64,000 nt of DNA from Buchnera aphidicola (Sipha maydis) (lineage in GTDB: Bacteria > Pseudomonadota > Gammaproteobacteria > Enterobacterales > Enterobacteriaceae): contig NZ_CP097205.1 in the NCBI RefSeq assembly GCF_024029855.1, forward strand, positions 62,001-126,000, given 5' to 3'. This document shows positions 52,327 through 61,975 of the stretch, in pieces (within the stretch, counting starts at the first letter, position 1; the number at the start of each line of letters is the position of its first letter). The notes beneath the pieces are model-generated. The model ran no database searches and was not told the origin of the DNA. It worked only from the letters and a program-made list of their open reading frames with translations. Both the position numbers and the translations under genes were made by a program.

Positions 52327-52740
52327 TTATATAAATTTTTTCTTATTAAACTTTCTTGGTTTTCCTGATTTATCTATAGCAACATATATAAAAGTACCAT
52401 AAGTAGATAAATATTTTTCTTTTACTGGTTTTGAATATAATCTTTTTACCCAAATTTCTATTTTTATCCTTATGGAACTAGTTCCTATTTTTATACATTT
52501 TCCATAACAATTTATTATATCTCCTATAGATATAGGATGTATAAAATTAATTTTTTTAGCTTGCACAGTGACGACTCTGCCTAATGATATTTGTTTTGCT
52601 AAAATAGCTCCTCCTATATCCATTTGTGACATAATCCATCCTCCAAAAACATCTCCATTTGCATTAGTATTATTGGGCATAGCTAATGTTTTTAATAACA
52701 TGTTTTTTTTTTTTTTAATATTTATGTTTTTTATATTCAA
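52327..52740 (-). CDS. yciA: Acyl-CoA thioesterase YciA
   Basis: Hot-dog-fold thioesterase acting on acyl-CoA. The signature NTNANGDVFGGWIMSQMDIGGA is nearly identical to E. coli. The longest frame starts at ATG 52773, 32 bases inside yciB with only oligo-A upstream; I prefer TTG 52740, one base after the yciB stop, with AAGGA about 10 bases upstream, giving 137 residues (E. coli 132). A 14-base A run (52703-52716) lies within the first 15 codons and is a slippage hazard; ATG 52701 just after it is a further alternative start. Confidence 0.9.
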   Translation of the reverse strand: MNIKNINIKKKKNMLLKTLAMPNNTNANGDVFGGWIMSQMDIGGAILAKQISLGRVVTVQAKKINFIHPISIGDIINCYGKCIKIGTSSIRIKIEIWVKRLYSKPVKEKYLSTYGTFIYVAIDKSGKPRKFNKKKFI

Positions 52741-52741
52741 C

Positions 52742-53368
52742 TTAATCTTTTCCTTGAGAATTACATTTATCATTTTTTTTTTTTTTTATAAAAAAGATGT
52801 ATATCAGTGTCAATAGAAAAAAAATAATGCAAACAATTGGGAAAGCAAAAATTTTATATTTGTTCCATATCTTATTATGTATTTTGCATATTAGATAATA
52901 ATTTATAATACTTGAAATAATAAAAAATACAGACCAGATAATATTCATTATTTTCCAATGTTTTTTTGGAATATCAATTTTTTTTTCACCAAAAGTTTGT
53001 ATCATAGTTTTTTTCATAAAAATTTGACTAAATATTGCTAATATTGAGAAAACTCCATAAAAAATAGTATTTTGTAGTTGTAAAAAACTTTTTTTTTTAA
53101 AAATTAATGTTAAAAAACTTAATGTCATTAAAATTATAAAATTAATAGTATGTGTTAAATATGAGTCTTTATATAAAATGATCTTTATAATAAAAGAAAT
53201 TATTAACATAATAATAAAAATTTTCATAGAGAAAATCAGATTATATCCTTGATATACAGTACATAGAGATAATGTAGGTAAATAATTTAGAAATAACCTT
53301 ATTGCCATGTGAAAAATTATTTTACGCATGTTGATTAAGTTTTTGGATATTTTTTTAGAATAAGACAT
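52742..53368 (-). CDS. yciB: Inner-membrane protein YciB (IspZ, septation protein A family)
   Basis: Five to six hydrophobic segments; E. coli YciB is linked to envelope integrity and septation. 208 residues against 179. The best match begins near RLFLNYLPTLSL, so the first 14-20 residues may be untranslated; candidate starts are ATG 53368, ATG 53329 and ATG 53308. The family's FSQIFMKKTMIQ and KHWKIMNIIWSVFFI blocks are kept. Upstream of ATG 53368 is an 18-base T run with no ribosome site. Confidence 0.88.
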   Translation of the reverse strand: MSYSKKISKNLINMRKIIFHMAIRLFLNYLPTLSLCTVYQGYNLIFSMKIFIIMLIISFIIKIILYKDSYLTHTINFIILMTLSFLTLIFKKKSFLQLQNTIFYGVFSILAIFSQIFMKKTMIQTFGEKKIDIPKKHWKIMNIIWSVFFIISSIINYYLICKIHNKIWNKYKIFAFPIVCIIFFLLTLIYIFFIKKKKNDKCNSQGKD

Positions 53369-53455
53369 TTTTTTTTTTTTTTTTTGTTTTTAAAAAGTAA
53401 ACAATTTATTTTTTTTTATAAATTATTTTAAAGATTTTTGCATAAAATAAATAAC

Positions 53456-54289
53456 TTATAAAATGAGTTTTTTTTTAAAATTTTTACATAGTTCTTTAAT
53501 TTTAGTAAACATTTTTTGATTATTTGTTAAATATTTATTTATTATAGAAATTATTTCTGATCCACAAATAATTCCTGAAATTCCTAATTTTAATATTTTT
53601 TTTATATTAGTATTATGAGTAATTCCAAAACCGTTTAGAATAGGAGATGAATTATATTTTTTTAATTTAGAGATAATTTTTTTATTTAATTTTTGTTTAT
53701 TCTTATTTATTCCAGTAACTCCTGTTCTAGAAACTAAATATACATAATCTATACTATATTTCGAAATTTTTTTAATTAATTGAGTATTCGCATTTGGAGG
53801 GCAAATATATATTGAAGATATTTTATATTTATCTCCATACTTTCTAAATTCATTTGATTCTTCTATAGGTAAATCTGGTATTAAAATAGAATCTATTTTT
53901 GTATATAAACAACGAGAATAAAATTTTTTAATTCCCATGCGTAATATTAAATTTGCATAGATCAATAAACCGATAGGAAGATGTGTATTTTGTTCTCTTA
54001 TTTTTTTTATACAATGGAAATAGTTTTTTATTGTGATATTATTTTGTAAAGCTCTAAAATTAGCTTTTTGTATAATTGGTCCATCAGCTATAGGATCTGA
54101 AAATGGTATGCTTATTTCTAATGCATCTGCTCCATGTAAAATAGTATTTTGAATAATTTCCATAGATTTTTTTAATGTCGGATATCCTAATATTAAAAAA
54201 GGAACAAAACATCCTTTTTTCAAAGAAATATTTTTTTTAAACATATTTTGATATCTATTTATTTTTTCTATACGTCTCATTTTGTTCAT
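53456..54289 (-). CDS. trpA: Tryptophan synthase alpha chain
   Basis: Releases indole from indole-3-glycerol phosphate. From ATG 54289 it has 277 residues (E. coli 268). Catalytic Glu58 and Asp69 in [14 protein letters not shown], and the GVTGINKN loop, are intact. The frame is open to a TTG at 54307; ATG 54280 is a further candidate. All overlap the trpB 3' end, so translation is probably coupled. Last gene of trpDC(F)BA. Confidence 0.94.
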   Translation of the reverse strand: MNKMRRIEKINRYQNMFKKNISLKKGCFVPFLILGYPTLKKSMEIIQNTILHGADALEISIPFSDPIADGPIIQKANFRALQNNITIKNYFHCIKKIREQNTHLPIGLLIYANLILRMGIKKFYSRCLYTKIDSILIPDLPIEESNEFRKYGDKYKISSIYICPPNANTQLIKKISKYSIDYVYLVSRTGVTGINKNKQKLNKKIISKLKKYNSSPILNGFGITHNTNIKKILKLGISGIICGSEIISIINKYLTNNQKMFTKIKELCKNFKKKLIL

Positions 54290-55472
54290 TTTTTTTCTTA
54301 TTCTCAAAGTTTTTTATTGTTTTTAAATCTTTATCACCTCTTCCTGATAAATTTACAATTAAAATTTGTTTTTTTACATGATCTTTTTTCATTAGTTTTA
54401 TAGCATATGCTAATGCATGAGACGATTCTAATGCAGGTATAATACCTTCTTTTTTTGATAATGTTCTAAATGCATGAACAGCTTCTTCATCAGTAATAGA
54501 AACATATTTTGCTATTTTTTTTTCCTTCAGAAAAACATGTTCTGGACCGACTGATGGAAAATCTAAACCAGAAGAAATGGACCAAGATTCTTTGATTTGC
54601 CCTTCTTTAGATTGCAAAATTAAAGATTTCATTCCAAATGATATTCCTGTTTTTCCTTTCTTTAAAGCTGCACTATGTTTTTTTGTGTGTATTCCTTTTC
54701 CTCCTGCTTCTACTCCTATTAATGATACGGATTTATATTTTATAAAGGGAGAAAACATTCCAATTGCATTTGATCCACCTCCAACACAAGCTATGATAGA
54801 ATCAGGCATTTTATTTTCTTTTACTAAAATTTGTTTTAATGTTTCTTTTCCAATAATTTTCTGAAAATATTTTACAATTGTTGGATATGGATGTGGACCT
54901 GTTACTGTTCCAAGCATATAATGTGAATTTTCATAATTTTTTGACCAATCTCTCATAGCTTCATTACAAGCGTCTTTTAATGTTCCACTTCCAGAATATA
55001 CAGGAACAACTTTTGCTCCCATTAATTCCATTCTTTGTACGTTTAAAGATTGTCTTTCAACATCTTTTATTCCCATATATATTTTGCATTTTAAATTTAA
55101 TCTTGCGCATATAATTGCCGAAGCTACTCCGTGTTGTCCGGCTCCTGTTTCAGCAATAATTTTTTTTTTCTTCATACTTAATGCTAATAAAGCTTGACCT
55201 AATACTTGATTCGTTTTATGTGCACCACCGTGAAGTAAATCTTCTCTTTTAAGATATATTTTAGTTTGTGTATTTTTTGTAATATTGTTACATAAAGTAA
55301 GTGGAGTTGGTCTTCCTGCAAAATCTTGTAATAAATTTTTTAAAGTTAATCTAAAATTTTTATTATTTTTAACTTTTAAAAAAGAATTTTCTAGTTGATT
55401 TAAAGCTGGAATAAGAATTTCTGGAACGTATCTTCCTCCAAACTCTCCAAAATATTTATTTAATTTAGTCAT
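54255..55472 (-). CDS. trpB: Tryptophan synthase beta chain
   Basis: PLP enzyme that joins indole and serine. 405 residues (E. coli 397). PLP lysine Lys86 in [22 protein letters not shown] phosphate-binding loop and GRGDKD near the C-terminus are intact. Start overlaps the trpC stop by four bases (ATGA). The Lys/Asn-rich C-terminal extension of about 15 residues is the part overlapping trpA. Confidence 0.97.
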   Translation of the reverse strand: MTKLNKYFGEFGGRYVPEILIPALNQLENSFLKVKNNKNFRLTLKNLLQDFAGRPTPLTLCNNITKNTQTKIYLKREDLLHGGAHKTNQVLGQALLALSMKKKKIIAETGAGQHGVASAIICARLNLKCKIYMGIKDVERQSLNVQRMELMGAKVVPVYSGSGTLKDACNEAMRDWSKNYENSHYMLGTVTGPHPYPTIVKYFQKIIGKETLKQILVKENKMPDSIIACVGGGSNAIGMFSPFIKYKSVSLIGVEAGGKGIHTKKHSAALKKGKTGISFGMKSLILQSKEGQIKESWSISSGLDFPSVGPEHVFLKEKKIAKYVSITDEEAVHAFRTLSKKEGIIPALESSHALAYAIKLMKKDHVKKQILIVNLSGRGDKDLKTIKNFENKKKNEQNETYRKNK

Positions 55473-56848
55473 ATTTTATTTTTTTCAAAATTACGAAGAA
55501 TACAGAAAATTTTTTTTATTTTTCTTTTATCTTTAATACCAATTTTTTTTTCTACTCCAGAATTAAAGTCTAATCCAAAACAACCTATATGAGAAGCTTT
55601 TTTACAATTTTTTATATTTAAACCTCCAGATAAAATAATTTTTTTTTTATTTTCTTTTCTTAATATATTCCAATCAAAAGATTTTCCACTTCCTGGAATA
55701 TGATTATCAAATAAGTATTTATTAATTTCTTTATTTTTCTGATAGAAGTATTTATTATTTTTTACATTAATAGATTTCCAAATTTTTATTTTTTTTCCAA
55801 CATTTTTTTTTAATAATTTTATATATTCTATATCTTCTTCTCCATGTAATTGAATAATTTTTAAATTTAATGAAAATATTTTTTCTAAGAGATAATCAAT
55901 TTTTTGATTTTGAAATACACCAACAAATAAAAAATCTTTTATTTTTATAATTGTATTAGATATTTCTTTATTAATTTTCCGAGGAGAATTTTTACAAAAA
56001 ATTAATCCTCCATAAGTTGCACCGTATTTTTTTGCATATTCAGCATCTTTGTATCGAGTTAATCCACAAATTTTATTATGACCAAAAATTATTTTTTTAG
56101 TGGCAAGTTCTAAATTTTTTGCTTTCATTAAACTGGAACCAATTAAAAAACCATTAACAAAAGAACTCAACTTTTTTATATGTGAATTTTTAGAAATTCC
56201 AGATTCACTAATAATAATGCTTTTATTTTTAATAAAAGGAGATAAATTTTTAGTTTGATTAATGTTAATAGAGAAATCTTTTAAATTTCTATTATTAATT
56301 CCAATTACTTGAGCATTAAGTTTTAAAGCTCTTTTTAGTTCTTTTAAATTACTTATTTCAGTTAAAATACCTAGATTTAATTTTTTTGATAAATTCGATA
56401 AATATATATATTGACTATCGTTAAGAATAGAAAGTATTAATAAAACAGCATCTGCTTGATAATATCTAGATAAATATATTTGATACGGATCAAAAATAAA
56501 ATCTTTACATAAAATTGGTTGTTTAACATCATTTCTAATGATAGAGATGTTTTTTATATTTCCATGAAAATAATTTTCTTCTGTAACAACTGAAATTACA
56601 GAGGAGTATTTTTTATAAACTTTAGCAATTCTTTTTAAATCAAATTTTTTATTAATTATTCCTAATGAAGGAGAAGATTTTTTACATTCTAAAATGAATG
56701 CAGGTGTTTTTTTTTTTAAACAATGAATAAAATTTCTTGTTTTAATTGAAATATTTTTTTTTATATGTTTTATTGGAATATGTATTTTTTTATTATCAAT
56801 CCATTGTTTTTTTTTACATAAAATTTCTTTTAAGATTGTTTTTTGCAT
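55469..56848 (-). CDS. trpC: Bifunctional indole-3-glycerol phosphate synthase / phosphoribosylanthranilate isomerase
   Basis: Fused TrpC-TrpF as in enterobacteria. 459 residues (E. coli 452). The first barrel (1-255) has [13 protein letters not shown], the second (256-459) starts [18 protein letters not shown] with its catalytic Cys, and ends with LDFNSGVE carrying the catalytic Asp. Overlaps trpD by 19 bases upstream and trpB by four downstream. Confidence 0.96.
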   Translation of the reverse strand: MQKTILKEILCKKKQWIDNKKIHIPIKHIKKNISIKTRNFIHCLKKKTPAFILECKKSSPSLGIINKKFDLKRIAKVYKKYSSVISVVTEENYFHGNIKNISIIRNDVKQPILCKDFIFDPYQIYLSRYYQADAVLLILSILNDSQYIYLSNLSKKLNLGILTEISNLKELKRALKLNAQVIGINNRNLKDFSININQTKNLSPFIKNKSIIISESGISKNSHIKKLSSFVNGFLIGSSLMKAKNLELATKKIIFGHNKICGLTRYKDAEYAKKYGATYGGLIFCKNSPRKINKEISNTIIKIKDFLFVGVFQNQKIDYLLEKIFSLNLKIIQLHGEEDIEYIKLLKKNVGKKIKIWKSINVKNNKYFYQKNKEINKYLFDNHIPGSGKSFDWNILRKENKKKIILSGGLNIKNCKKASHIGCFGLDFNSGVEKKIGIKDKRKIKKIFCILRNFEKNKI

Positions 56849-57852
56849 AAACTTCCTATTTTAGAAATTTTTTTAATTAATTTATATATTTTACCACTTT
56901 TAATGATATCTAAACTATTTTGAGTATTTTTTTTTAAATTTTTTTTTCCGAAAATAAATAATAAAAGTGCTGTATTTATTGCGATTATTTCATTTTGTTC
57001 AGTTGTCCCTTTCCCTTTAAATATTTTTTTTAAAGTTAAAAAATTTTTATTTAAAGATTGTTTTTTTAGAATATTTTTTTTTTTCCATTTTATTCCAAAA
57101 TCTTCAGGAGTTAATATATACGATTGAGCTTTTTTTTTCCGAATTTGTGTAACATACGTAATATCGTGTAGTGTAGCTTCATCTGTATGATCACTATTAA
57201 TTACTAAAACATTTTTATAATTTAATGAACGAATAGTATTAGATAACAGTATCATTTTTTTTTTACTGTAAACTCCAATAACGCTTAATTTTGGTTGAGA
57301 CGGGTTTAAAAGAGGGCCTGTTAGATTAAAAAAAGTTCTTGTTTTTAATTGTGATCTAACTTTTTTAACATTTTTATATACAGGATTATATTTTTGTGCG
57401 TGTAAAAAACAAATATTAAATTTTTCTAATATTTTTTGAGATAACTTTTTTGACATTTTTGAATTAATATTAAACATTTCTAAAATATTAGAAGATCCAG
57501 AAATACTAGTAACGCTTTCATTGCAGTGTTTAATAATTTTAAATCCTAATAAAGATGCTACTAAAGCGCTTGAAGTCGAAATATTTATTCCTTGATTATA
57601 ATCTCCTCCTGTTCCAACTATATCTGCGTATAATTCTTTCTTAAGCACGTGGAATTTATTTATCATTTTTAGACATGCTTTTATAGTTCCTAAAATTTCT
57701 TCTTTTGTTAAACCTTTTATTTTAATTGCAGTAATAATACTAGATATTTCTATATTACTGATTTTTTTTTTTCCAATATAAGATATGATCTTATACATTT
57801 CACTTATTTGAAGATTTTTTTTTTTATATAATTTTTGAATAATTGTTTTCAT
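56830..57852 (-). CDS. trpD: Anthranilate phosphoribosyltransferase
   Basis: Adds the phosphoribosyl group to anthranilate. 340 residues; it stands alone instead of being fused behind TrpG as in E. coli. PRPP motif GTGGD...INIST is kept. The usual KHGN(R) stretch reads KHCNES here, with glycine to cysteine and arginine to glutamate. First gene of the operon; trpE and trpG are not upstream. Confidence 0.95.
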   Translation of the reverse strand: MKTIIQKLYKKKNLQISEMYKIISYIGKKKISNIEISSIITAIKIKGLTKEEILGTIKACLKMINKFHVLKKELYADIVGTGGDYNQGINISTSSALVASLLGFKIIKHCNESVTSISGSSNILEMFNINSKMSKKLSQKILEKFNICFLHAQKYNPVYKNVKKVRSQLKTRTFFNLTGPLLNPSQPKLSVIGVYSKKKMILLSNTIRSLNYKNVLVINSDHTDEATLHDITYVTQIRKKKAQSYILTPEDFGIKWKKKNILKKQSLNKNFLTLKKIFKGKGTTEQNEIIAINTALLLFIFGKKNLKKNTQNSLDIIKSGKIYKLIKKISKIGSLCKKQS

Positions 57853-58129
57853 ATTTATTAATATTTTAGATATTTTTAGAAATTCATTATTAAAAATTTT
57901 ATATATTTCAAGAAAACTAATACATAATTTTTTATATTTTATTATCTATAATAACATATAAAATATTTCTATATATTAAGATCATTTTTTTGATAAAAAA
58001 TATTTTTTTTATTTTTAATAAAAAATTTTATAACAAATAAAATTTTCTATATATTAATTTTTTGATATTATGAAAATTTTTTATTATTTAATTTTTTTGT
58101 GTATTATTTTATTTGAATAAATGATTAAA
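57853..58129. other. Intergenic region trpD / suhB (277 bp)
   Basis: AT-rich spacer between two genes on the minus strand. No trpE or trpG remnant, attenuator-like leader peptide with tandem Trp codons, or trp operator could be recognised. A promoter for trpDCBA must lie here or upstream, but none is clear. Confidence 0.5.
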
Positions 58130-58906
58130 TTATCGTATTAATTTAATTTTTGAAATGATTAATTTAATAAATTTTACATTATTAGCAATAATTGTAATAT
58201 TATTGTTATAATTATATCCTCCGTGATAATCACTAATAATTCCTCCTGATTCTTTTATTTGCAAAATTCCCGAATAGTAATTATTTATTTTAAAATTTTT
58301 TTCTAATATAAAATCTATCCTTCCATCCGCTAAATATGCTAAATCTAATGCTAAAACACTACTATTTCTTAAAATCACTCCATGAGAAAAAAATTCTTTT
58401 AAAATATTTAAATACATTTTATTTTTTTTATTAAAAATATTTTTTATTTTTAATGATAAAAAACTATTTTTTAAAGAGTTTTGTTTAGAGCATCGCATTC
58501 TATATCCATTCACTTGAGCTCCATTTCCTCGCACTGCAGTAAAAATTTCGTTTTTTAATGGATCATATATAACTGAAAAACTTATTTTATTTTTTATAAA
58601 AATGACAATAGAAATACAAAAAATTGGATATCTTTTTGTAAAATTTTTTTTTCCATGAAGAACGTTAATAATCCAAGTAGGATGAATAAATTTTTTGAAT
58701 TCTAAATTTTTTTTATAAGTGAGAATATGATGTTGAGGGTAAAATTTTTTTATTAATTCTATAATAGAATTATTAGCTATATTAATTTTTTTATTTAAAA
58801 AATTTTTATTTTCATAATAGTCAAATATTTTTTTATCATACGATTGAGTAATTTGATTTCCTCCTTGACGAGCTGCTTGTATAGCAATATTTAAAATAGG
58901 ATACAT
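58130..58906 (-). CDS. suhB: SuhB-family protein with all inositol monophosphatase metal ligands lost
   Basis: Full-length (258 residues; E. coli 267) and clearly SuhB: AAQAGN-like start, YDPLKNEIFTAVRGNGAQVNGYRMRCS, LALDLAYLADGRIDF and KESGGIISDYHGGYNY. The catalytic motif DPLDGTTN is N81-V-L-H84-G-K-K-N, the TEE motif is T63-Y-K, and WDFAAG is N208-N-Y-Y-S-G, so the residues equal to Glu67, Asp84, Asp87 and Asp212 of E. coli are gone. E. coli SuhB also acts in rRNA antitermination and ribosome assembly, a role not requiring phosphatase activity, which may explain its retention. Confidence 0.9.
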   Translation of the reverse strand: MYPILNIAIQAARQGGNQITQSYDKKIFDYYENKNFLNKKINIANNSIIELIKKFYPQHHILTYKKNLEFKKFIHPTWIINVLHGKKNFTKRYPIFCISIVIFIKNKISFSVIYDPLKNEIFTAVRGNGAQVNGYRMRCSKQNSLKNSFLSLKIKNIFNKKNKMYLNILKEFFSHGVILRNSSVLALDLAYLADGRIDFILEKNFKINNYYSGILQIKESGGIISDYHGGYNYNNNITIIANNVKFIKLIISKIKLIR

Positions 58907-59046
58907 TTGTTTTCCTGTATTTTAGAATTTATCATTATTAAACATCAAATTTTAAATTTTTCTTATCAGTAGAATTATAAATATTTTTTATTGGAAAAAG
59001 CAATTTTAAAAAAAAGAATTCTTTATTTTATATAATTTTCTTAGTA

Positions 59047-59052
59047 TATAAT
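59047..59052 (+). promoter_or_regulatory. Candidate -10 box for hisS
   Basis: Perfect TATAAT within GTATATAATAC, about 64 bases before the hisS start in the suhB/hisS divergent spacer. The -35 region at 17 bases (near TTTATT, 59022-59027) is only weakly similar to consensus. Confidence 0.4.
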
Positions 59053-59115
59053 ACTATTCAATAATAAAAAAATTGATACTTAATAAAGTTTTAAAATATT
59101 TTTTAAAGAGATAAT

Positions 59116-60393
59116 ATGATTATTAAAAGAATACAGTCTGTCAAAGGTATGCATGATTATCTTCCAGAAGAATTAAATGTTTGGAATACTACTGAATCTG
59201 TATTAAAAAAAATTTTTAAAAATTATGGATATTGTGAAATTCGATTACCAATATTAGAAAAGACGAAATTGTTTACAAGATCAATTGGAGAAATAACTGA
59301 TATTATAGAAAAAGAGATGTATACTTTTAACGATCGTAATAAAAAAAGTCTGACATTGCGTCCAGAATCTACTACTTGTTGTGTACGAGCTATTTTAGAA
59401 AATAATCTTTTAAAAAATATTAAACAACGTTTTTGGTATTTCGGACCCATGTTTAGATATGAAAAACCTCAGAAAGGAAGATATAGACAATTTTATCAAT
59501 TTGGTTGTGAAATATATGGGTTAAGTAATCCGAAAATAGAATTAGAATTAATTTTATTATTAAATCGTATTTGGAAAATTTTAAAAATTAGTAATAATAT
59601 TTATTTAGAAATAAATTCTATTGGAACGATTACAGCTAGAGAAAGATATAAAGACGATTTAATTAATTATTTGATATCAAAAAAAAAATTTTTAGATTTA
59701 GATTCTCAAAACAGATTATATAAAAACCCTTTAAGAATATTAGATAGTAAAAACAAAAATACACAAAATATTTTAAAAAATGCGCCTGTTTTGTTAGATT
59801 ATCTTGATGAAAATTCAATTAATAATTTTAATTTCGTTTGTAATTCTATGAAAAAAATTGGTATTTCTTTCAAAATAAATAAAAATCTTATTAGAGGGTT
59901 AGATTATTATAATGATATAGTTTTTGAATGGAAAACAAAAATTCCTAAATTAGGATCTCAAAATACAATTTGTGCTGGAGGAAGATATGATAAATTAATC
60001 CAAATTTTAGGTGGTCCTAAGACTCCCGCTTTAGGATGTGCAATCGGAATGGAAAGATTAATTGCAATTATTAATGCAAAAAAAAATATTTCTCGAGAAA
60101 TTATTACTGACATATATATCATATCAACAATTTTAGAAGAAAACGTGAAATTTATTCAATATATAGAAAAAATTAGGAAAAATTTTTTTCAATTAAGTAT
60201 AGTTGAAGATTTGAATATTGGTTCAGTAAACAAAAAAATCATCAGAGCAAGAAAATTTAAACCAAAAATAATTCTTCTTATTAATGATGTATTATTTGAA
60301 AAAAATATGATTGAAATAAAATATTTTGATAAAAAATATTCAAAAATTATTCCAATGAAAGATATTATATTTTTTTTAAAAAGTTTCTTTTAA
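59116..60393 (+). CDS. hisS: Histidyl-tRNA synthetase
   Basis: Class II synthetase for tRNA-His. 425 residues (E. coli 424). Motif 2 region FGPMFRYEKPQKGRYRQF, the histidine-specific RGLDYYNDIVFEW and GGRYDKLI segments, and motif 3 GCAIGMERL are intact. AAAGAG precedes the ATG. Divergent from suhB. Confidence 0.97.
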   Translation: MIIKRIQSVKGMHDYLPEELNVWNTTESVLKKIFKNYGYCEIRLPILEKTKLFTRSIGEITDIIEKEMYTFNDRNKKSLTLRPESTTCCVRAILENNLLKNIKQRFWYFGPMFRYEKPQKGRYRQFYQFGCEIYGLSNPKIELELILLLNRIWKILKISNNIYLEINSIGTITARERYKDDLINYLISKKKFLDLDSQNRLYKNPLRILDSKNKNTQNILKNAPVLLDYLDENSINNFNFVCNSMKKIGISFKINKNLIRGLDYYNDIVFEWKTKIPKLGSQNTICAGGRYDKLIQILGGPKTPALGCAIGMERLIAIINAKKNISREIITDIYIISTILEENVKFIQYIEKIRKNFFQLSIVEDLNIGSVNKKIIRARKFKPKIILLINDVLFEKNMIEIKYFDKKYSKIIPMKDIIFFLKSFF

Positions 60394-60458
60394 AAAATAA
60401 ATTTTTATTTAACAAATTTTTAATTTTACTAATTTAATTATGCATTATAAGGATATTT

Positions 60459-61712
60459 ATGTTAATCAAACAAAAATATGATAAAAATGACAAAATATGG
60501 AAAATTCTTCATAAAGAAAGAAAGAGACAAAACAATAGTTTAACTTTAATAGCTTCAGAAAATTATGCTAGTTATGAAGTAATGAAAGCGCAAGGATCTA
60601 TTTTAACAAATAAGTATGCTGAAGGTTATCCAAATAAGAGATATTATGGAGGATGTAAATATGTAGATATTATAGAAAATATAGCTATTAATAGAGCAAA
60701 AGATTTATTTAAATCTGAATATGCTAATGTGCAACCACATTCTGGTTCACAAGCAAATTTTGCTGTTTACAATGCATTATTAGATCCTCGAGATAAAATA
60801 TTAGGAATGAATTTATCTGATGGAGGTCATTTAACTCATGGATCATTAATAAATTTTTCAGGAAAATTATATAAATCTTTTTCATATAAATTAAATAGAA
60901 ACGAAGAAATTGATTATTCAAAGTTGCGTGATTTAGCAAGAAAACATCATCCTAAAATGATAATAAGTGGGTTTTCTTCTTATTCTGGAATATGTAATTG
61001 GAAAAAATTAAGAGAAATATCTGATGAGATTGGTGCGTATTTAATAGCTGATATTTCTCATGTAGCAGGATTAATTGTATCTGGTTTATATCCAAGCCCA
61101 ATAAATTATGCACATGTTGTAACAACAACAACGCATAAAACTTTATCTGGTCCGAGAGGAGGATTAATTTTATCTAATGAAGGTGATAAAATTTTATATG
61201 ATAAGTTAAATAAATCCGTTTTTCCTGGGTCACAGGGTGGACCTTTAATGCATGTAATCGCAGGAAAAGCAATCGCTTTTAAAGAAGCTATGAAGAAAAG
61301 CTTTATAAAATATCAAAAACAAATATTAATAAATGCAAAAGTTATGTCACAATATTTTTTAAAAAAAAATTTTAAAATAATTTCTAATAATACATATAAT
61401 CATTTATTTGTATTAAATTTAACAAATAAAGGAATAACAGGAAAAGAAGCGGAAAAATTTTTAGGTTTATCGAATCTTGTAGTAAATAAAAACTCTATTC
61501 CTAAAGATCTACAAAATCCCTTTGTAACTTCAGGAATTAGAATAGGAACTCCTGCTGTTACACGTCGTGGATTAAAAGAAAAGGAATGTGAGAAAATTGC
61601 TTATTGGATTACTATATTATTAAATAATTTTAAAGATTATAAAAAAAGTATAAAAATTAAAAAAGAAGTTCTTAAAATGTGTGATTTATATCCTATTTAT
61701 ACTGATTTATAA
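60459..61712 (+). CDS. glyA: Serine hydroxymethyltransferase
   Basis: PLP enzyme making glycine and methylene-tetrahydrofolate from serine. 417 residues, equal to E. coli. PLP lysine Lys227 in TTTTHKTLSGPRGG; LTLIASENYAS and SGIRIGTPAVTRRG are intact. TAAGGA precedes the ATG. Follows hisS by 65 bases. Convergent with bioB across a 263-base spacer holding a T tract and an inverted repeat. Confidence 0.97.
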   Translation: MLIKQKYDKNDKIWKILHKERKRQNNSLTLIASENYASYEVMKAQGSILTNKYAEGYPNKRYYGGCKYVDIIENIAINRAKDLFKSEYANVQPHSGSQANFAVYNALLDPRDKILGMNLSDGGHLTHGSLINFSGKLYKSFSYKLNRNEEIDYSKLRDLARKHHPKMIISGFSSYSGICNWKKLREISDEIGAYLIADISHVAGLIVSGLYPSPINYAHVVTTTTHKTLSGPRGGLILSNEGDKILYDKLNKSVFPGSQGGPLMHVIAGKAIAFKEAMKKSFIKYQKQILINAKVMSQYFLKKNFKIISNNTYNHLFVLNLTNKGITGKEAEKFLGLSNLVVNKNSIPKDLQNPFVTSGIRIGTPAVTRRGLKEKECEKIAYWITILLNNFKDYKKSIKIKKEVLKMCDLYPIYTDL

Positions 61713-61800
61713 AAATTTTATAAATAAAAATTTATTTAATTTTTAATTTTAAAAATTTTTTACTATAGAATCAATCGTGAGAATTTTTTTTGAATTTTTT

Positions 61801-61834
61801 TCTTTCTTTCTTTTTTTTTTTTTTTTTTTTTTTT
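61801..61834. repeat. TCTTTCTTTC microsatellite joined to a 24-base T run
   Basis: Two and a half TCTT repeats (61801-61810) run into T at 61811-61834. Located in the glyA/bioB spacer. Length is likely variable between reads and strains. Confidence 0.9.
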
Positions 61835-61843
61835 GATTTTTTT

Positions 61844-61898
61844 TGTTAAACTTAATTTAATATTTGATTTAAAAAATATATTTTTATTAAGTTTAACA
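61844..61898. other. Perfect 13-bp inverted repeat between glyA and bioB
   Basis: Arms 61844-61856 and 61886-61898 pair perfectly around a 29-base AT-rich loop. It lies between convergent genes, so it may be a bidirectional transcription barrier; neither strand has a T run after the stem. In E. coli bioF, bioC and bioD lie downstream of bioB, but no remnant is readable in this spacer (61713-61975). Confidence 0.6.
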
Positions 61899-61975
61899 TG
61901 ATCTTTATTTCAATCATAATATAAATATTTGTATATTTTTTAAAATTTTCATATGAAATTATTTTTTTTTAAAAA

